64,000 bases of DNA from Scalesia atractyloides (taxonomy: Eukaryota; Streptophyta; Magnoliopsida; Asterales; Asteraceae). Positions 1 through 10,875 of the stretch are shown one piece after another. Made by a program: the position numbers and the translations under genes. The stretch lies in NCBI GenBank assembly GCA_947069175.1, contig CAMTDV010001633.1, positions 62,044,102-62,108,101 on the forward strand, given 5' to 3'. Position 1 is the first letter of the stretch, and every line of letters starts with the position of its first letter. Below the pieces are notes generated by a model. That model was given only the letters and a program-made list of their open reading frames with translations, was not told the origin of the DNA and did no database searches.

Positions 1-127
1 AAAACTCTGGCTGGAGGTCAAACCAGTACAAAAGTTACGACGAGAAGCCTCATCAAGGTGATGATGCCCGCGCGACCATCAACAGATCGGGTATAAAAAA
101 TAGTAAAAAACGTGAACCGAGAAAGCA

Positions 128-526
128 TTGGATTTCGTTGAGACACCCTTGGAGGTTCTTATAATGGAGAATTATCAACTCAAGCCAGCGCAACCGATGA
201 GAAATAAGATGGGCCAAGACCCTAATTTGTATAGTGACTATCACAAGGATACTAGGCATCTGATAGACGATTGCATCAGTTTGCGCCAGGAGATAGAAAA
301 GGCTTTGAAAAGGGGGAGGTTGACTCATCTAATAAAGAACGTGCAGAAGGAAGCAAGGCAAATCCAACGCATAGATGAAGGTCCTAACAAGAAGATACGT
401 CAGCTAGACACCGATATGGTCAGCGAAGGTCCAAAAAGAAGCACAAAGAGTCATGGGAAACGCCGATGTGTGCAAAATGCAACATATAAATTACATCAAA
501 AGAGGCATAAAACTAACCCTTTTTAG
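128..526 (+). pseudogene. Ty3/gypsy Gag fragment, Tat/Ogre-like
   Basis: The open frame encodes the end of a plant gypsy Gag: a proline/methionine-rich stretch, then a zinc-knuckle-like segment (SDYHKDTRHLIDDC) and a charged KRGRLTHLIKN helix. In the Tat/Ogre families the knuckle usually begins with Cys, so the Ser here is a substitution. No ATG suits the start, so the frame simply enters from the left edge. No pol follows; Athila-like sequence begins within a few hundred bases. It may be the gag of the same element whose antisense ORF lies at 3972-5300, but that is inference. Confidence 0.6.
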
Positions 527-713
527 TAATAATGTTGGGAAAAGCACGTTTCTTTGTTCCTTTTGTATTTTCAGGATAAAAAGAGCTTAAAAGAATACAA
601 GAAACAAATAAGCAACCAAAACCAACATAAATACGAAAAGAAGGAGTAACAAGCCATGCCCGATCCCTCAGCAACACCCCAAATATAAAAACAAGATAAC
701 AGAAGACCACCAC

Positions 714-985
714 AGGGTTGTGTCCAGCCGAACATGGGGCATGGTCAGACCTTGCACTTCAAGACAAAACCTGCAGAAGCTTTTACGCCCACCACGGGGC
801 CGTGCCCAGACCAACATGGGGCGTGGTCAACTATAAGATTTGCAGAATCCAGATAGTTCAGCGAACAGTTGGCCACAGGGTCGTGTGGGGCCCTCTGCTG
901 TCAGATGCAATAAATGAAGAAGATAAGATGGTTGGCAACGGGTTGTGCCCACTGGACATGGGGCCGTGGCCGGGCTACTGTTTGG
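714..985. repeat. Recurring palindromic CACGGGGCCGTG motif cluster
   Basis: Variants of CACGGGGCCGTGCCC recur about four times here, usually with ACATGGGGC nearby, and at least four times more in the leader at 2283-2495 just before the gag. The core GGGGCC(C) is self-complementary. Function unknown; it is shared by the LTR side and the untranslated leader of the same element. Confidence 0.6.
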
Positions 986-1576
986 ACTATAATAGGGGTG
1001 CTTGGTTCACTTCAAAGGCATCCCTAGGCAAACCATTTCTCTCTCACCTTGCCACCACTCCACCACCACTATAACACCTACACCCACCACCATCATCCAT
1101 CAATCATCTTTAGAGTGTGTAGTATTCTCGGGATCTAAGATAGATTGTAAGGGTTCTTGTCAAACAAAGGCCATGTTTGGCTAAATTCCTTACATCACTT
1201 GGTGAAGACTAATCTTTTATGTATTACTTTTAGTTTTTAATCTTTCGGCACTTTTTAATTGGGTATGTATTAATGACTTCAATAACTAGTTTCTTATGTT
1301 GAAAGTGAATTTTCCTAACCATTTCTTCATGATGTCATTGATTTTCTCATTCGTGTCTTTACGGTCTATATAAAGCGCGTTAACTACTTGGAATGGGGTT
1401 AGAATGGTGGTTTGGTAAAGTTCTTGTCTCGTTCAGTGTATAGATCCTGCGAGGACTTGGTTCAAGCTTACTAGGGCCTCCTTCAATGCTCTATGGGTAT
1501 TCGATGGCGGGAGCGCGAATAGCTTGAACCCCTCATATGTAAACTACTATTAATATTTTAAACCGGCTTCTTGGGA

Positions 1577-1763
1577 TTGTATCCCTGCTGACTCAAACCA
1601 CTTAGCCAAGGGTAACGTCACCTTCAAAAGAGGCGCCTACCACTTTTCGCATTAATAACTTATTTAATTGTCTTCCAATATTCCGACCCTTTAGGTTTGT
1701 ATCCCTGCTGACTCAAACCACTGGGTTGAGGGTAACATCACCTTCAAAAGAGGGGCCTACTAC
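1577..1763 (+). repeat. Two 67-bp direct repeats, 120-bp period
   Basis: The copies at 1577-1643 and 1697-1763 share TATCCCTGCTGACTCAAACC and then GGTAAC(G/A)TCACCTTCAAAAG, with a few substitutions. They lie in the presumed LTR. Confidence 0.8.
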
Positions 1764-2159
1764 TATAACTAAGATAATCTCTTAAAAAGTCCGAAAGTGC
1801 AAAAACTATCAAAGGATGCATAAAAGAGAAGTTGGATCCAAGTGATTCTATCTTGTCTATTTGTATTTCATTTTATTTAATTTTTGTTCTTATTTATTTT
1901 TATGCTTTAAAATCTTTTATCAAAAAAAAATTTAGATTGATTAGTCGTTGACGATAAACCGGTACTAAAAGCTCTTGTGTCCTTGGAAGACCTTAGTATC
2001 TAACCAACACTATACTACATTCACGATGGGTGCACTTGCCCAAGTATGTGTTTAGTGTTAGTACAATATCGTGTTTTATAAATTTAAAACTTGAATAATG
2101 CGTAAAAAGGACTCAAAATATTACTAAAAATATAATACGCTCATCACACACCAAATTTT

Positions 2160-2177
2160 TGGCGCCGTTGCCGGGAA
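2160..2177 (+). promoter_or_regulatory. Primer binding site, tRNA-Asp type
   Basis: TGGCGCCGTTGCCGGG matches the complement of the 3' end of plant tRNA-Asp, the primer used by Athila elements. One base near the inner end differs from the usual form. It marks the junction between the 5' LTR and the internal region. Confidence 0.8.
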
Positions 2178-2573
2178 CACAAGGATTTTAAAAAGCTTAA
2201 AGTCAGCGGCCTAATTATTTTTAACATTTTTTTTTCATTTTTAGGAATTTTTTTTAGTTTTAAGCAAAATCTGCATTTTCTGCAGGCTTGCAGCACGGGT
2301 CGTGCCCGGTCAGACACAGGGCCATGCCTACCATCATTACTGGCAGTTTCATTTTCTGAGTGACAGAAGAGTGACAACGGGCCGTGGCGGTGCACCACGG
2401 GGTCGTGCCCAGCTTCCCTGTAACTGGGATCCAGAAAATTATTAACTGTATTCTCGAACACAGGCTGTGGTCATTAACCACGGGGCCGTGGTAAAATAAT
2501 TGACCAACATTTCTTTTTGTTTAAACGCAGGACTTCGAACTCACTTGCAGCGACTGAAATCTCTAAACAGTGC

Positions 2574-3918
2574 ATGAGCTCCAGTTTTGATAAAGAAATA
2601 AAAGAACCTCTAGACGAACCCGAACGCTTTCTAAGAAAAAGACTAAAAGCCAAGAATCAAGAGAAAGCTTCGGAGGTTCCAATTCCAATGGCGGGTCAAC
2701 GTACCTTAATGGATTACCTACGACCTACGGTCGGTAATCTCGGGGCCGCAATCAATGCGCCGAACGTCGATGCCGACAACTTCGAACTACTGCCACATTT
2801 GATTCAAATGCTCCAAAATTCCGCCACATTTCACGGCCTTCCTGATGAAGATCCCCATTTATATATTACCAACTTTTTGGAAATATGTGACACCTTCCAG
2901 ATCAACGGAGCATCAAACGACGCTATCCGCCTCCGCATGTTCCCATTTTCACTAAAAGACCGAGCTAAGGCTTGGCTGAACACCCTCCCAAGTGGTTCGG
3001 TGAACACTTGGGATGAACTTGCCCAAAAGTTTCTATACAAATATTTCCCACCATCTAAAACCGCTAAATTAATGACAGAAATAAACACTTATTCACAAGA
3101 AGACGAGGAATCTTTGTATGAAACTGGGAAAGGTACAAGGAACTATTGAGGAAATGCCCTCACCATGGTCTCGCAGTGTGGCAACAAGTATCCACTTTCT
3201 ATAATGGTTTGTTGCCACACACGAGACAAACACTCGACTCAAGCTCCGGGGGACTCCTGGGTAATAGATGCCCAATTGAAATTTACAATCAAATTGAGGA
3301 AATTGCTCAAAACAATTTTCAATGGCACACCCCCGAGGTTCAAAATCTATTGCCCCGGGAGCCCATAAGGTTGATGAAAACACCTCTTTACAAGCCCAAA
3401 TCGAGGCCTTATCCTCGAAAATAAAAAAATTACAAATAACAAAAACATCCTCGGTTATGGCTTGTGAAGGGTGTGGTGGGCCACATGAAAATTGGAGTTG
3501 TATGAAAGAAATGGAAGATCAAACGGAAATGGTAAACTACATAGATAATCGACCTAGACCATCGGGTCCCCCTACAGGTACCTACAACCAAGGATGGCGA
3601 AACCATCCTAACCTTGGTTGGAGGGATCCAGGGAATAGTAGTAACCAACAAAATCAAAACCAAAGACCTAACTTTCAACAACAACCAAGAAATGAATCGC
3701 AAAATTTCTCTCAACAACAAGGAGATCGAGAGAGGCTTGAAGATCTCATCACACGCCTCATTTCCGAGACCGATAAAAGATATTCGGATCGGTTCTCACA
3801 AACGGACTCCGATATTAGAAACCAGCGGGCTAGCATTCAAAACATTGAAAAACAACTAAGTCAGCTAGCCTAAAGTTTCTCCAAAAGACCACAAGGCGCC
3901 TTACCCAGCAATACATAA
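2574..3918 (+). pseudogene. Athila-like Gag, frameshifted and truncated
   Basis: The reading frame opens before the chosen ATG at 2574, which gives the Gag N-terminus. The first segment, to about 3120, holds the Retrotrans_gag capsid domain: MAGQRTLMDYLRPT, then FLEICDTFQINGASNDAIRLR, RAKAWLNTLPSGS and WDELAQKFLYKYFPPSKTA. A frameshift near 3120-3146 moves to YNGLLPHTRQTLDSSSGG and another near 3320 moves to a Gln/Asn-rich tail with CxxCGGPHxxxxC (a broken zinc knuckle). A third near 3873 leads to SKRPQGALPSNT, ending at a stop around 3916. Athila Gag would continue into protease and RT; here homology stops, so the element is truncated. Confidence 0.85.
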
Positions 3919-3971
3919 CCGGCGTAGAAGTGAGGGAGGCGCCAGAATGTTGTTCTTTCCAACCAACATTG

Positions 3972-5300
3972 CTAGAGCTCTTGGACCCACCCGTGCCACC
4001 TGCCTTGAACTTGCCACCTAACAGTTTCTAATTCTTCCATTGAGTCACTAACATAAATGTAATCGTCTGATCTACTTTGATGAGGGCGGGTAATAACTTT
4101 GCGCAACGCATCGTCCGACACCGCAACACTCGCTTCTGGCTTCTTTGCCGTCGACCCCCCAGCGACCAAAGCAGTTTTCTTCTTTGGAGCCTTCTTAACC
4201 TTCTGACCCTCATGATCAACTCCTAGGTCGCGCAAGATGCCTTCATAAGTATGTCGAAGGGAAGTTAACCCTTGATCTGATGAGGCTATATACTACTCGC
4301 TGGAGAGTAATAGAACCTCTTCCCTAGCAGGACTTATGGCCATGCAGCGCCTAGGGTTCAAGTAATGTGCACCTTCGTCTCCAGCAAGAGGCACCTCAAA
4401 CAGTTCAACGCGCGGGTACATGAAGTTGTCTCTAATCTAATTGTACCACAGGTGCTACCCCTCGTGCAGGGGCCTCACGCACATTGTGCCAGTGTATGCA
4501 GGGAATGCTCGGTGATACAGATCCATTTCTGCACAAGCCAAGTCAATGTTAAGTGACCTATTTTTCAAAGGCAGAAAAACATATGGAGTTAAGTAACTTA
4601 CCAACACCGTCTTGAAGAAAGGCAGGAACCTCCAAACTCTCGCACTGCCACTTATCACTCATACCAACAACAACAAATGTATTCTTGACGAAGGATTGGT
4701 TTGGCGGTGCCCGCAAGTCCTTATACCAGCCCGCGTTCTTGGGAACTGAGAGGGTCACTTTTTCGATCGCGATAGGCGCACGAAATTCCGTCGCCACAGG
4801 AATCACTTCCTTTCAGATGAAGAAGAATTTACCCTTCCAATCATGGTAGCTCTTGGGCGGATTAATTAAAATTTTCTTGGCCACACCGTGCATGGCAAAA
4901 GAAAATAAGCCGTGATTGCACTGTAATTGATAGAATACACTAAACCGATTAACGATTGGGTCTTGCCCTTGAGAAAACTCGAAGTGTCTTACCCTCACCA
5001 TCCCGAGAGGGCTCAGCTGCGAAATGTGGAATTTGTAATAAGTAATAATTTCCCTGACGAAGTTCGTCGCTGGCAGCCGAAATTTCCCATCTTGAAAGAA
5101 ATCAACATATAATGAGATGTAGTCGGCCGTTGCGTCGGCGGCTGTCTGGCTTATCGCTGGATATCGGGCACCCCACTCATTGGCAAACTGATGTCCTGTC
5201 CTCGAACGATCTACTCAAACGTATCATCTTCCCACTTTAATGGAAGCATTCCTCCGCCTACCCCCTCCACTTCTACGATGTCGTCTTCATGGTCAGTCAT
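3972..5300 (-). pseudogene. Antisense accessory ORF of a gypsy element (PF04195-like, 'putative gypsy type transposon')
   Basis: Read on the minus strand from ATG at 5300 (MTDHEDDIVEVE), the product passes through FFQDGKFRLPATNFVREI, HISQLSPLGMVRVRHFEF, FYQLQCNHGLFSF and PPKSYHDWKGKFFFI, and ends in a Lys-rich tail with SDDYIYVSDSMEEL. This pattern matches the Transposase_28/PF04195 family of plant gypsy elements, from memory. A 73-base intron at 4529-4601 (GTAAGT donor, TGCAG acceptor) keeps frame: the split codon rejoins as GAA before MDLYHRAFPAY. At least two stops near 4440-4457 and one near 5150, plus frameshifts, make it a pseudogene. Tat-lineage elements carry antisense ORFs between pol and the 3' LTR, which fits the plus-strand LTR-like promoter to the right. 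Confidence 0.7.
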
Positions 5301-6362
5301 GATAATATCCTGGGTTACTCGAAGAATTTGCAAACTCAAGAAAACGGTTGAAGATCCTCAAAAGTATGGAAGAAGACTTGAAGATTCGAGAGAAAAGTGG
5401 AAGTGGATTTGAGAATAAGTGATTTCTTTACAGCCGGCGGTGCTGGCCCAATCGTTCGACGACACTTCGGGCGGGAAAATTGGGTGACAATTACCACGCA
5501 CGCGTGGACCTTACTCTACTGACACCAGACGAAACGATGTGACTAACACTATGAAGACATGCTTGCCACAGTGTCAACGGTCACATCAACCGTCGCTTTC
5601 ACCACCAACCTGTCAGAAGATGCTCTTTTCAAAATTTCAAAAGCAAGGACGCACGACACACATTCAGACGAATTGAAGAGACTTAATAGCCACACCATAG
5701 ATTAGAAAGACAACACATGCGTGCGCCAAGACGTTCGAAATCACATCACAACTTCTAAAGTTTCTACATGCAGCGCAAGTACTCCTCATTTTTTAGTCTA
5801 GAGCTCCAACTACTCGCATTCGCGCATGGAAGGAGAACTGGACTAGGGGACTTGAAGGGGTATGATCCCTAATCCTACGCTGACTACACGATGCAAGCTC
5901 AAGCCATGCGCAGAAACCATACCCAACTAAGACAAAATCTAACACTTTGTCCATTTTGCCAACGCTGTGGCGCAAGCCTAAGAAGCGCAAGCTTCCTTGC
6001 GCCAGCAGTATGGTTTGGAAAGTACATCTGGTACGAATGTCAGAGCAAAAATCCAATGGGCGCACGGCAGGCTGTGTCCAGCAATGCTTACAATGAGCAA
6101 TCATGTAGGAGACAAGAAATACACAAGGACACCTACGTGGCACCAATCACCGTGCGCCGACTACTGCTCCACGATCTCCATTTAATTACTGATAACAGAC
6201 CCGACAACAAGGACAACTACCAGGCCACGTGGATCCATTCAACGTGCGCCAACTCCTCCCTCGCCTGTAAACACTAGCGGTCGTGCTCGAGGAGGCAGAG
6301 AGGATATTCCTTGTTATCGACGTCTGGCCCAAGGCCCATCAGCCCATCTCCTTCACAACTCT

Positions 6363-6600
6363 CTTCGGCTATAAATAGAGGACTGCATCTCAAGGTTTAG
6401 GCATCGGCCTCTTGCTCTCTCACTTAATACACATACTTTTATCCTCAAAACAAGTTATTATTCTTACGCCGGAGGGTTGTTTTGCAGGATCGTTGCAGTA
6501 ATCAAACGAGGAAGAAAGAAGATTAACCTTATTTGGACGAAACACAAATCACAAGTTAACACTCAGATAGGTGTTTCTTCACCTATGTCTAGAAATTCAA
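6363..6600 (+). promoter_or_regulatory. TATA box and LTR-like R/U5
   Basis: TATAAATAG at 6370-6378 is followed by a GC-mixed stretch with CGCCGGAGGG and GCAGGATCGTTGCAG, typical of the R/U5 of plant gypsy LTRs. The GC-richer sequence at 5540-6360, with repeated GCGCAAGC/GTGCGCC words, would be U3. It could be the 3' LTR of the element holding the antisense ORF. LTR ends and TSD were not found. Confidence 0.45.
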
Positions 6601-7335
6601 ACTAATTATTCTTGATTAAAAAGCATACTATTGTTCTAATTATGTTGGTGATTGTTCATGACTACATTTAGAAATTCAAACTATCAAATCCGTTTAACAC
6701 CAATTGCTTTACCTTAAATGCATAACTTTTGTGTGATTTGCTCTTGAAAGCTTATAACTTCAAAATCCGTGTATTAATATTGTTAACAACCACTCTTTAA
6801 TCACCATTGTGTTAGTCATTAATCCAATTGAAATTCTCATCAATCTTTTAGAACAAACGAGAGTCTTGTTTGACTCTCACCTTAAAAAGACTTTTACCCG
6901 GTAAGTGATTGATATATATATATTTGAATTGATATTAAACAACACAATCTAAGTTTACATAAATTTAAAAAATTGGTCTATTTTGATGATTGATTACTAA
7001 TAAAAACATTGTTACAAATTGTTATTGATTCAAACTTTTATAATATATATTTTGTTTATAAATCTTTTATACCTAATAAATAAATAACTTAGCGTCATGT
7101 GTCACAATCTTAAGATTGTGAGTACAATGAAAGGTTTTTCATGTTTTTCTTATGGCAACTAAAATAACTAAATTAAAATTTAAAAATAAAATAAATTAAA
7201 CAATTAATCAAAATCCTTTCTAAAACTCAAAATGGTTATTGATTTCATTTCTTTAATTTGATACAAGTTACAACTATTATCCAACGATATCAAAGAAGGT
7301 TAGGTGGTATAGATGGTATTTAGGTGTATAAATTG
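6600..7335. other. AT-rich intergenic DNA, nothing recognised
   Basis: No open frame, RNA or repeat with clear ends was seen. Short AT-rich words and a few homopolymer runs only. Confidence 0.6.
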
Positions 7336-7442
7336 TTGTTAAGAAAATCTAACAGAAGCTTTTATGAAAAAAGTGAAACAATAAAATGGTTGTTAAAAAA
7401 TCTAACCGAAGGCTTTATGAAAAAAGTAAAATAATAAAATGG
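7336..7442. repeat. Tandem duplication, 54-bp unit x2
   Basis: Units 7336-7389 and 7390-7442 both begin TTGTTAA and contain AAATCTAAC, GCTTTTATGAAAAAAGT (or GGCTTTATGAAAAAAGT) and ATAAAATGG. A handful of substitutions separate them. Confidence 0.85.
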
Positions 7443-7889
7443 AGAAATATTCATAAGGTTTAATTGATTAAAACATTTCAAATTCTCTGCTTGTTGAAAA
7501 CAACCCGAGGACCACAAAAGCAGACCGGGTATATATCATATATTCGTGATGGAGAAAGGTTATGTCAAAGTTTGGATGATGGTAACAAATGGGACTAAAG
7601 GGTTTGTCGTTGGGTAGAGCCTAGAGTTGTTCTGTTCTCTTTTCCATTTTACTCTTAGACCCGGCGTTGTAGGGCGTCAAAACCAACTAACCACCCTTTG
7701 GCCTGTTAAACCAAAACACAGGGGAGCGCCACTAGTTTTTCTCCTTCTTCGTTAACACTAACACCTAAGTGGGTTAAATCAGGTGAGGTCCATCCAATAT
7801 GAACCAATCAAAATTTTTTCCCTCTTTTTTCTTTTAATTAATTTTTAGTTACTTCATCACATATTAGTTAAAGGGTTGGTTACTTAATT
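7443..7889. other. AT-rich spacer
   Basis: No gene seen. GC-rich words around 7660-7740 have no recognised context. Confidence 0.5.
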
Positions 7890-8097
7890 AGTGGCGGAGC
7901 TTGATCAAAAGTTTCGAGGGGACGGAAAGTCTTTGGACCCAATTTATATATTGTATAAATATTTAGGCAAAACAATTGTGGGGGGATCCTATATAATTTT
8001 AAAATTTTCGAGCAAAAATCGGAATTTTACACTTCTAACCGAAACATTTGGGGGGACGGGTGCACCCCCCCCTCTTCCCAATAACCTCCGCCTCTGT
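7890..8097. mobile_element. Short MITE-like element with GGCGGAG ends
   Basis: The left end reads AGTGGCGGAGCTTGA and the right end is its imperfect inverse, CCTCCGCCTCT. Between them lie a run of G and a run of C (8050-8080) that could pair. Such elements with GGCGGAGC ends and a G-run/C-run core are very common in composite genomes, to my knowledge. The open frame at 7891-8103 is a by-product. TSD not clear. Confidence 0.55.
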
Positions 8098-8149
8098 AGT
8101 TAATGGCTTCCCTGCCTATGTGGCGTTTTAACTAACCCTTTCATGTTAA

Positions 8150-9105
8150 GGTTGTGGGGTATGGGGCGGGGGTTGGGGCGTGGGTCGGAAGGCAACGCCG
8201 GTGTTACCACCCCGGGTGGGCATGACTTATGGCATGCCCCCTTGGGCGGGGCTACCCAGCTGAGGTGGCAGGTTTTAATTGGTCAACATTATAGGCGGGT
8301 TGACCAAGCGGTTGGCCGGTTGAATTTTAAAAACCAACCGTTGGGTTGGCTAAGCCCAGCGGTTATTTAAAGCCCACTGGTCCCCCTTCGCTACCCCAAA
8401 CCGCCATCCTTCACAACCGACACCCCACCCCGACTGTCCTCTTCGCTACCCCAAACCGCCATCCTTCACAACCGACACCCATGGCTTCCTGGACTGACGA
8501 AGAAGAGATCGCACTCGTAACTGGAGTCGTGGACGCCATGAAAGCTCGACAACCCGGCGAAACCCGGTACTGGCCAGCGGCTTTCGCAAGTTATCAACAT
8601 AACGTTGCTAACAACCGCCACAACCTCAACGCGTGCCAACACAAGTGGCGCGAACTACGCCCGAAACTAGATCGCTTCAAGCCTACTACGAAAGCGTCCC
8701 GGGCGGGGACATTAGCCACGACGACCGGGTGGCGGTGGCAAATATCGAGTACCGATCTAAGGAGAGGCGCCCGTTCGAAAAGCTCGCCCTCTTCGAGATT
8801 TATTTAACCCTTTAGGTTTTTTTTAAAGTTTTAGTATGTTTATGTTTAATATTTGTAATGGTTTTTTTATGTAGGTTTTTTTTTAATTTTAGTATGTTTA
8901 TGTTTAATCTTAATGTTTTTTTATGTATTTTGTAATTTTTATGAGTTATTAATAATATTTTTAGGTTTGTTTATAAAAAAAAGAAAAATAAATAAATATA
9001 CAAGTGGCCTAGCCACGCCCAACCATACCCACCAAATTGTGATGTGACCGGCGATACCCCTCCATTGACACGTGTCAACCCCCGCCCCCACCATACCTCA
9101 CGGTC
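8150..9105 (+). mobile_element. Non-autonomous PIF/Harbinger element with TAA target duplication
   Basis: The ends are GGTTGTGGGGTATGG (left) and CCATACCTCACGGTC (right), imperfect inverses of each other, and each is followed inward by a G-rich/C-rich tract. Both ends are flanked by TAA (8147-8149 and 9106-9108), the 3-bp duplication expected for PIF/Harbinger. The 956-bp element carries a Myb/SANT-like ORF but no transposase. A 40-bp segment (CTTCGCTACCCCAAACCGCC and onward) is repeated at 8386 and 8441, just before the ORF. Confidence 0.8.
8481..8815 (+). pseudogene. Myb/SANT-like protein of a Harbinger element, one frameshift
   Basis: The frame starts at ATG 8481 with ASWTDEEEIALVTGVV, the first helix of a trihelix/Myb-SANT domain, and continues with RYWPAAFASY and ACQHKWRELRPKLDRF. 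One base is missing near 8680. The next frame continues the same protein (YYESVPGGD, VANIEYRSKERRPFEKLALFEIYLTL) to the stop at 8815. In PIF/Harbinger transposons a Myb-like protein partners the transposase for DNA binding and nuclear import. This copy is about 111 codons, broken only at that point. Confidence 0.7.
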
Positions 9106-9108
9106 TAA

Positions 9109-9949
9109 ATCAATGCATGGTCTTATGTTTTGGATTTAAACGATACGAACTTTCCTGTATTATTGATTTCTAAACTATTTATGTTTTCTACTCGGTTAAA
9201 ATTATTAACCATCGATCCATGCTAACAGTTTAGTATTAAGTTATTAACCTTGAAATTTCGTTAAAGCGTCAAAGACGGTTTACATGTATTTTAAGACTTA
9301 ACAGAGTGAGGGGTTGTAAATTTAGAAGATAACACTTTTATTAATATACTAGGGAGAGATTAAATAGGAAGTATGTTTTAGGTAGGAAAGATAGGAACTA
9401 ATCTAAGCCGTCCATCTAGAAAAGTAGAATTACAAGTGGGAATGGTGTTTTAGTCAATCTTCTTTTATCTGTTATTTCTATTTCCCTTCTCTGTATCTTC
9501 AAAACCCAGATGTTCAAAACTCACCATCTTCAACATTTCATTCGTTTTCTCTCTCTAGAATTATACGTTACGATACAATTTTTCTTCATCAATGAATGGT
9601 TCGAATACTCAATTAACGTGTTCTTCGATTTTTTTGAAGAAAACCCAGTTTATGTTTCTATAATTTCTCGCTTTTTTCAATTTAACATGATGCGATGGAA
9701 CATAAGATTTATGTTAAAACAGATACTCCTCTTCTCGAATTTCTCACACATTTTTTAATTCAAAGTGAAGATATCTCTGATTCTACTCTTTCTCTTGATG
9801 TATTCATGCGTTTGGGCAACATCATTAGTTCCAACTTCATTGAAAATCATTAATAAAAAGTTGCACACCAGGTGTTTGACAAAATGTCTCAAAGAAAAAT
9901 TGCAAAATACCTTTCAGTTTAGACTATCATTTAAAATTGTGTTTTACAA
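9109..9949. other. AT-rich intergenic DNA
   Basis: Only unsupported open frames (9510-9758, 9765-9974) with Phe/Leu-rich translations from T-rich sequence. AATCTAAGCCGTCCATC near 9400 resembles words found at the edge of other repeats here, but no element ends were found. Confidence 0.5.
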
Positions 9950-10250
9950 AAGAATAAAAAAACACACTTTTTGAGTGTTTTTTGTCCATTGCGTTTTACA
10001 AAATAATGAAAAAAACTGTTTTTTATCTATTGCGTGTTACAAAAGAATGAAAAAACACACTTTTTGGGTGTTTTTTGTCCATTGCGTTTTACAAAATAAT
10101 TAAAAAACACAGGTTTTTATCTATTGCGTTTTACAAAAGAATGAAAAAACACACTTTTTAGGTGTTTTTTGTCCATTGCGTTTTACAAAATAATGAAAAA
10201 AACTGTTTTTATCTATTGCGTTTTATAAAAGAATGAGAAAACACAAATTG
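9950..10250. repeat. Degenerate tandem array with TCCATTGCGTTTTACAAAA core
   Basis: About six copies of the core (variants TCTATTGCG) alternate with AAAAAACAC and TTTTTGGGTG spacers, giving a higher-order unit of roughly 120 bp. A second block lies at 10625-10875. The units diverge towards the right of the second block. Confidence 0.75.
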
Positions 10251-10624
10251 ATGATCATATGAAACAGTTTTATGTTTGTCGCTAAGGACTTAATCCCATT
10301 GTTTCATGATTGTATTAGTTAATGATTTTAGACTGCAAACAGACTGGTGTTAATTAGCAATACCATGATAGGAACAGACTTTTTGTTGATGGATTAAGAT
10401 TTGTTCATTATGGATAATGATACACTTTGAAGTCAGTTGCAGTTGAAATCATTGTCTCCCAGATACAGTTTGAAGTCAGTAACATGAGGATGCACTAAAT
10501 ATGCTGATCGAAATATCAAAAAAGCTTATTCTTTATGCTCTGAAAAGTTTGTGATTAATAATCATTTGAAAGCGCATATACTACATTTAAATTTCTTAAG
10601 TTTTACATTACTGAAAAATAACGT
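10251..10624. other. Spacer between two repeat blocks
   Basis: No gene seen. GTTTGAAGTCAGT occurs near 10427 and 10470 as a short local repeat. Confidence 0.5.
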
Positions 10625-10875
10625 AAAAGTTTTTGGGTGTTTTTTGTCCATTGCGTTTTACAAAATAATGAAAAAACACAGTTTTTTGTCCATTGCGTTT
10701 TACAAAAGACACTTTTCTTTTGTGATTTTAGTCCATTACGTTTTAGAAAGTACATTTTCTTTTATATTTTTAGTCAATTGCGTTTTAGAAATAAACTTTG
10801 TATTGTGTTTTAATTCATTGCTTTTTATAAAGAAAAAAAAAACCAATTTATTTTATGTTTTTTAGTCCATTGTGT
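10625..10875. repeat. Second block of the TCCATTGCGTTTTA array
   Basis: Five to six copies of GTCCATTGCGTTTTACAAA, progressively degenerate (GTCCATTACG, GTCAATTGCG, TTCATTGC, GTCCATTGTG). Same family as 9950-10250, in the same orientation. Confidence 0.7.

Larger units (their letters stand above)
530..2155 (+). mobile_element. Probable 5' LTR and flank of an Athila-like element
   Basis: This stretch has no credible gene and ends a few bases before a primer binding site, as a 5' LTR should. It holds GC-rich palindromic motifs (714-985), a pair of 67-bp direct repeats (1577-1763) and AT-rich sequence. The right end is near 2155. I could not find the left TG end with confidence, and the small open frames at 718-1184 are low-value products of the GC-rich repeats. 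Confidence 0.45.

Noticed and set aside
718..1184. Open frames at 718-1074 and 1002-1184
   Set aside because: They translate GC-rich repeat DNA in an LTR-like region and lack any recognised domain.
9510..9974. Phe/Leu-rich ORFs with signal-peptide-like look
   Set aside because: T-rich DNA yields such translations by chance; no start context, domain or conservation to support a gene.
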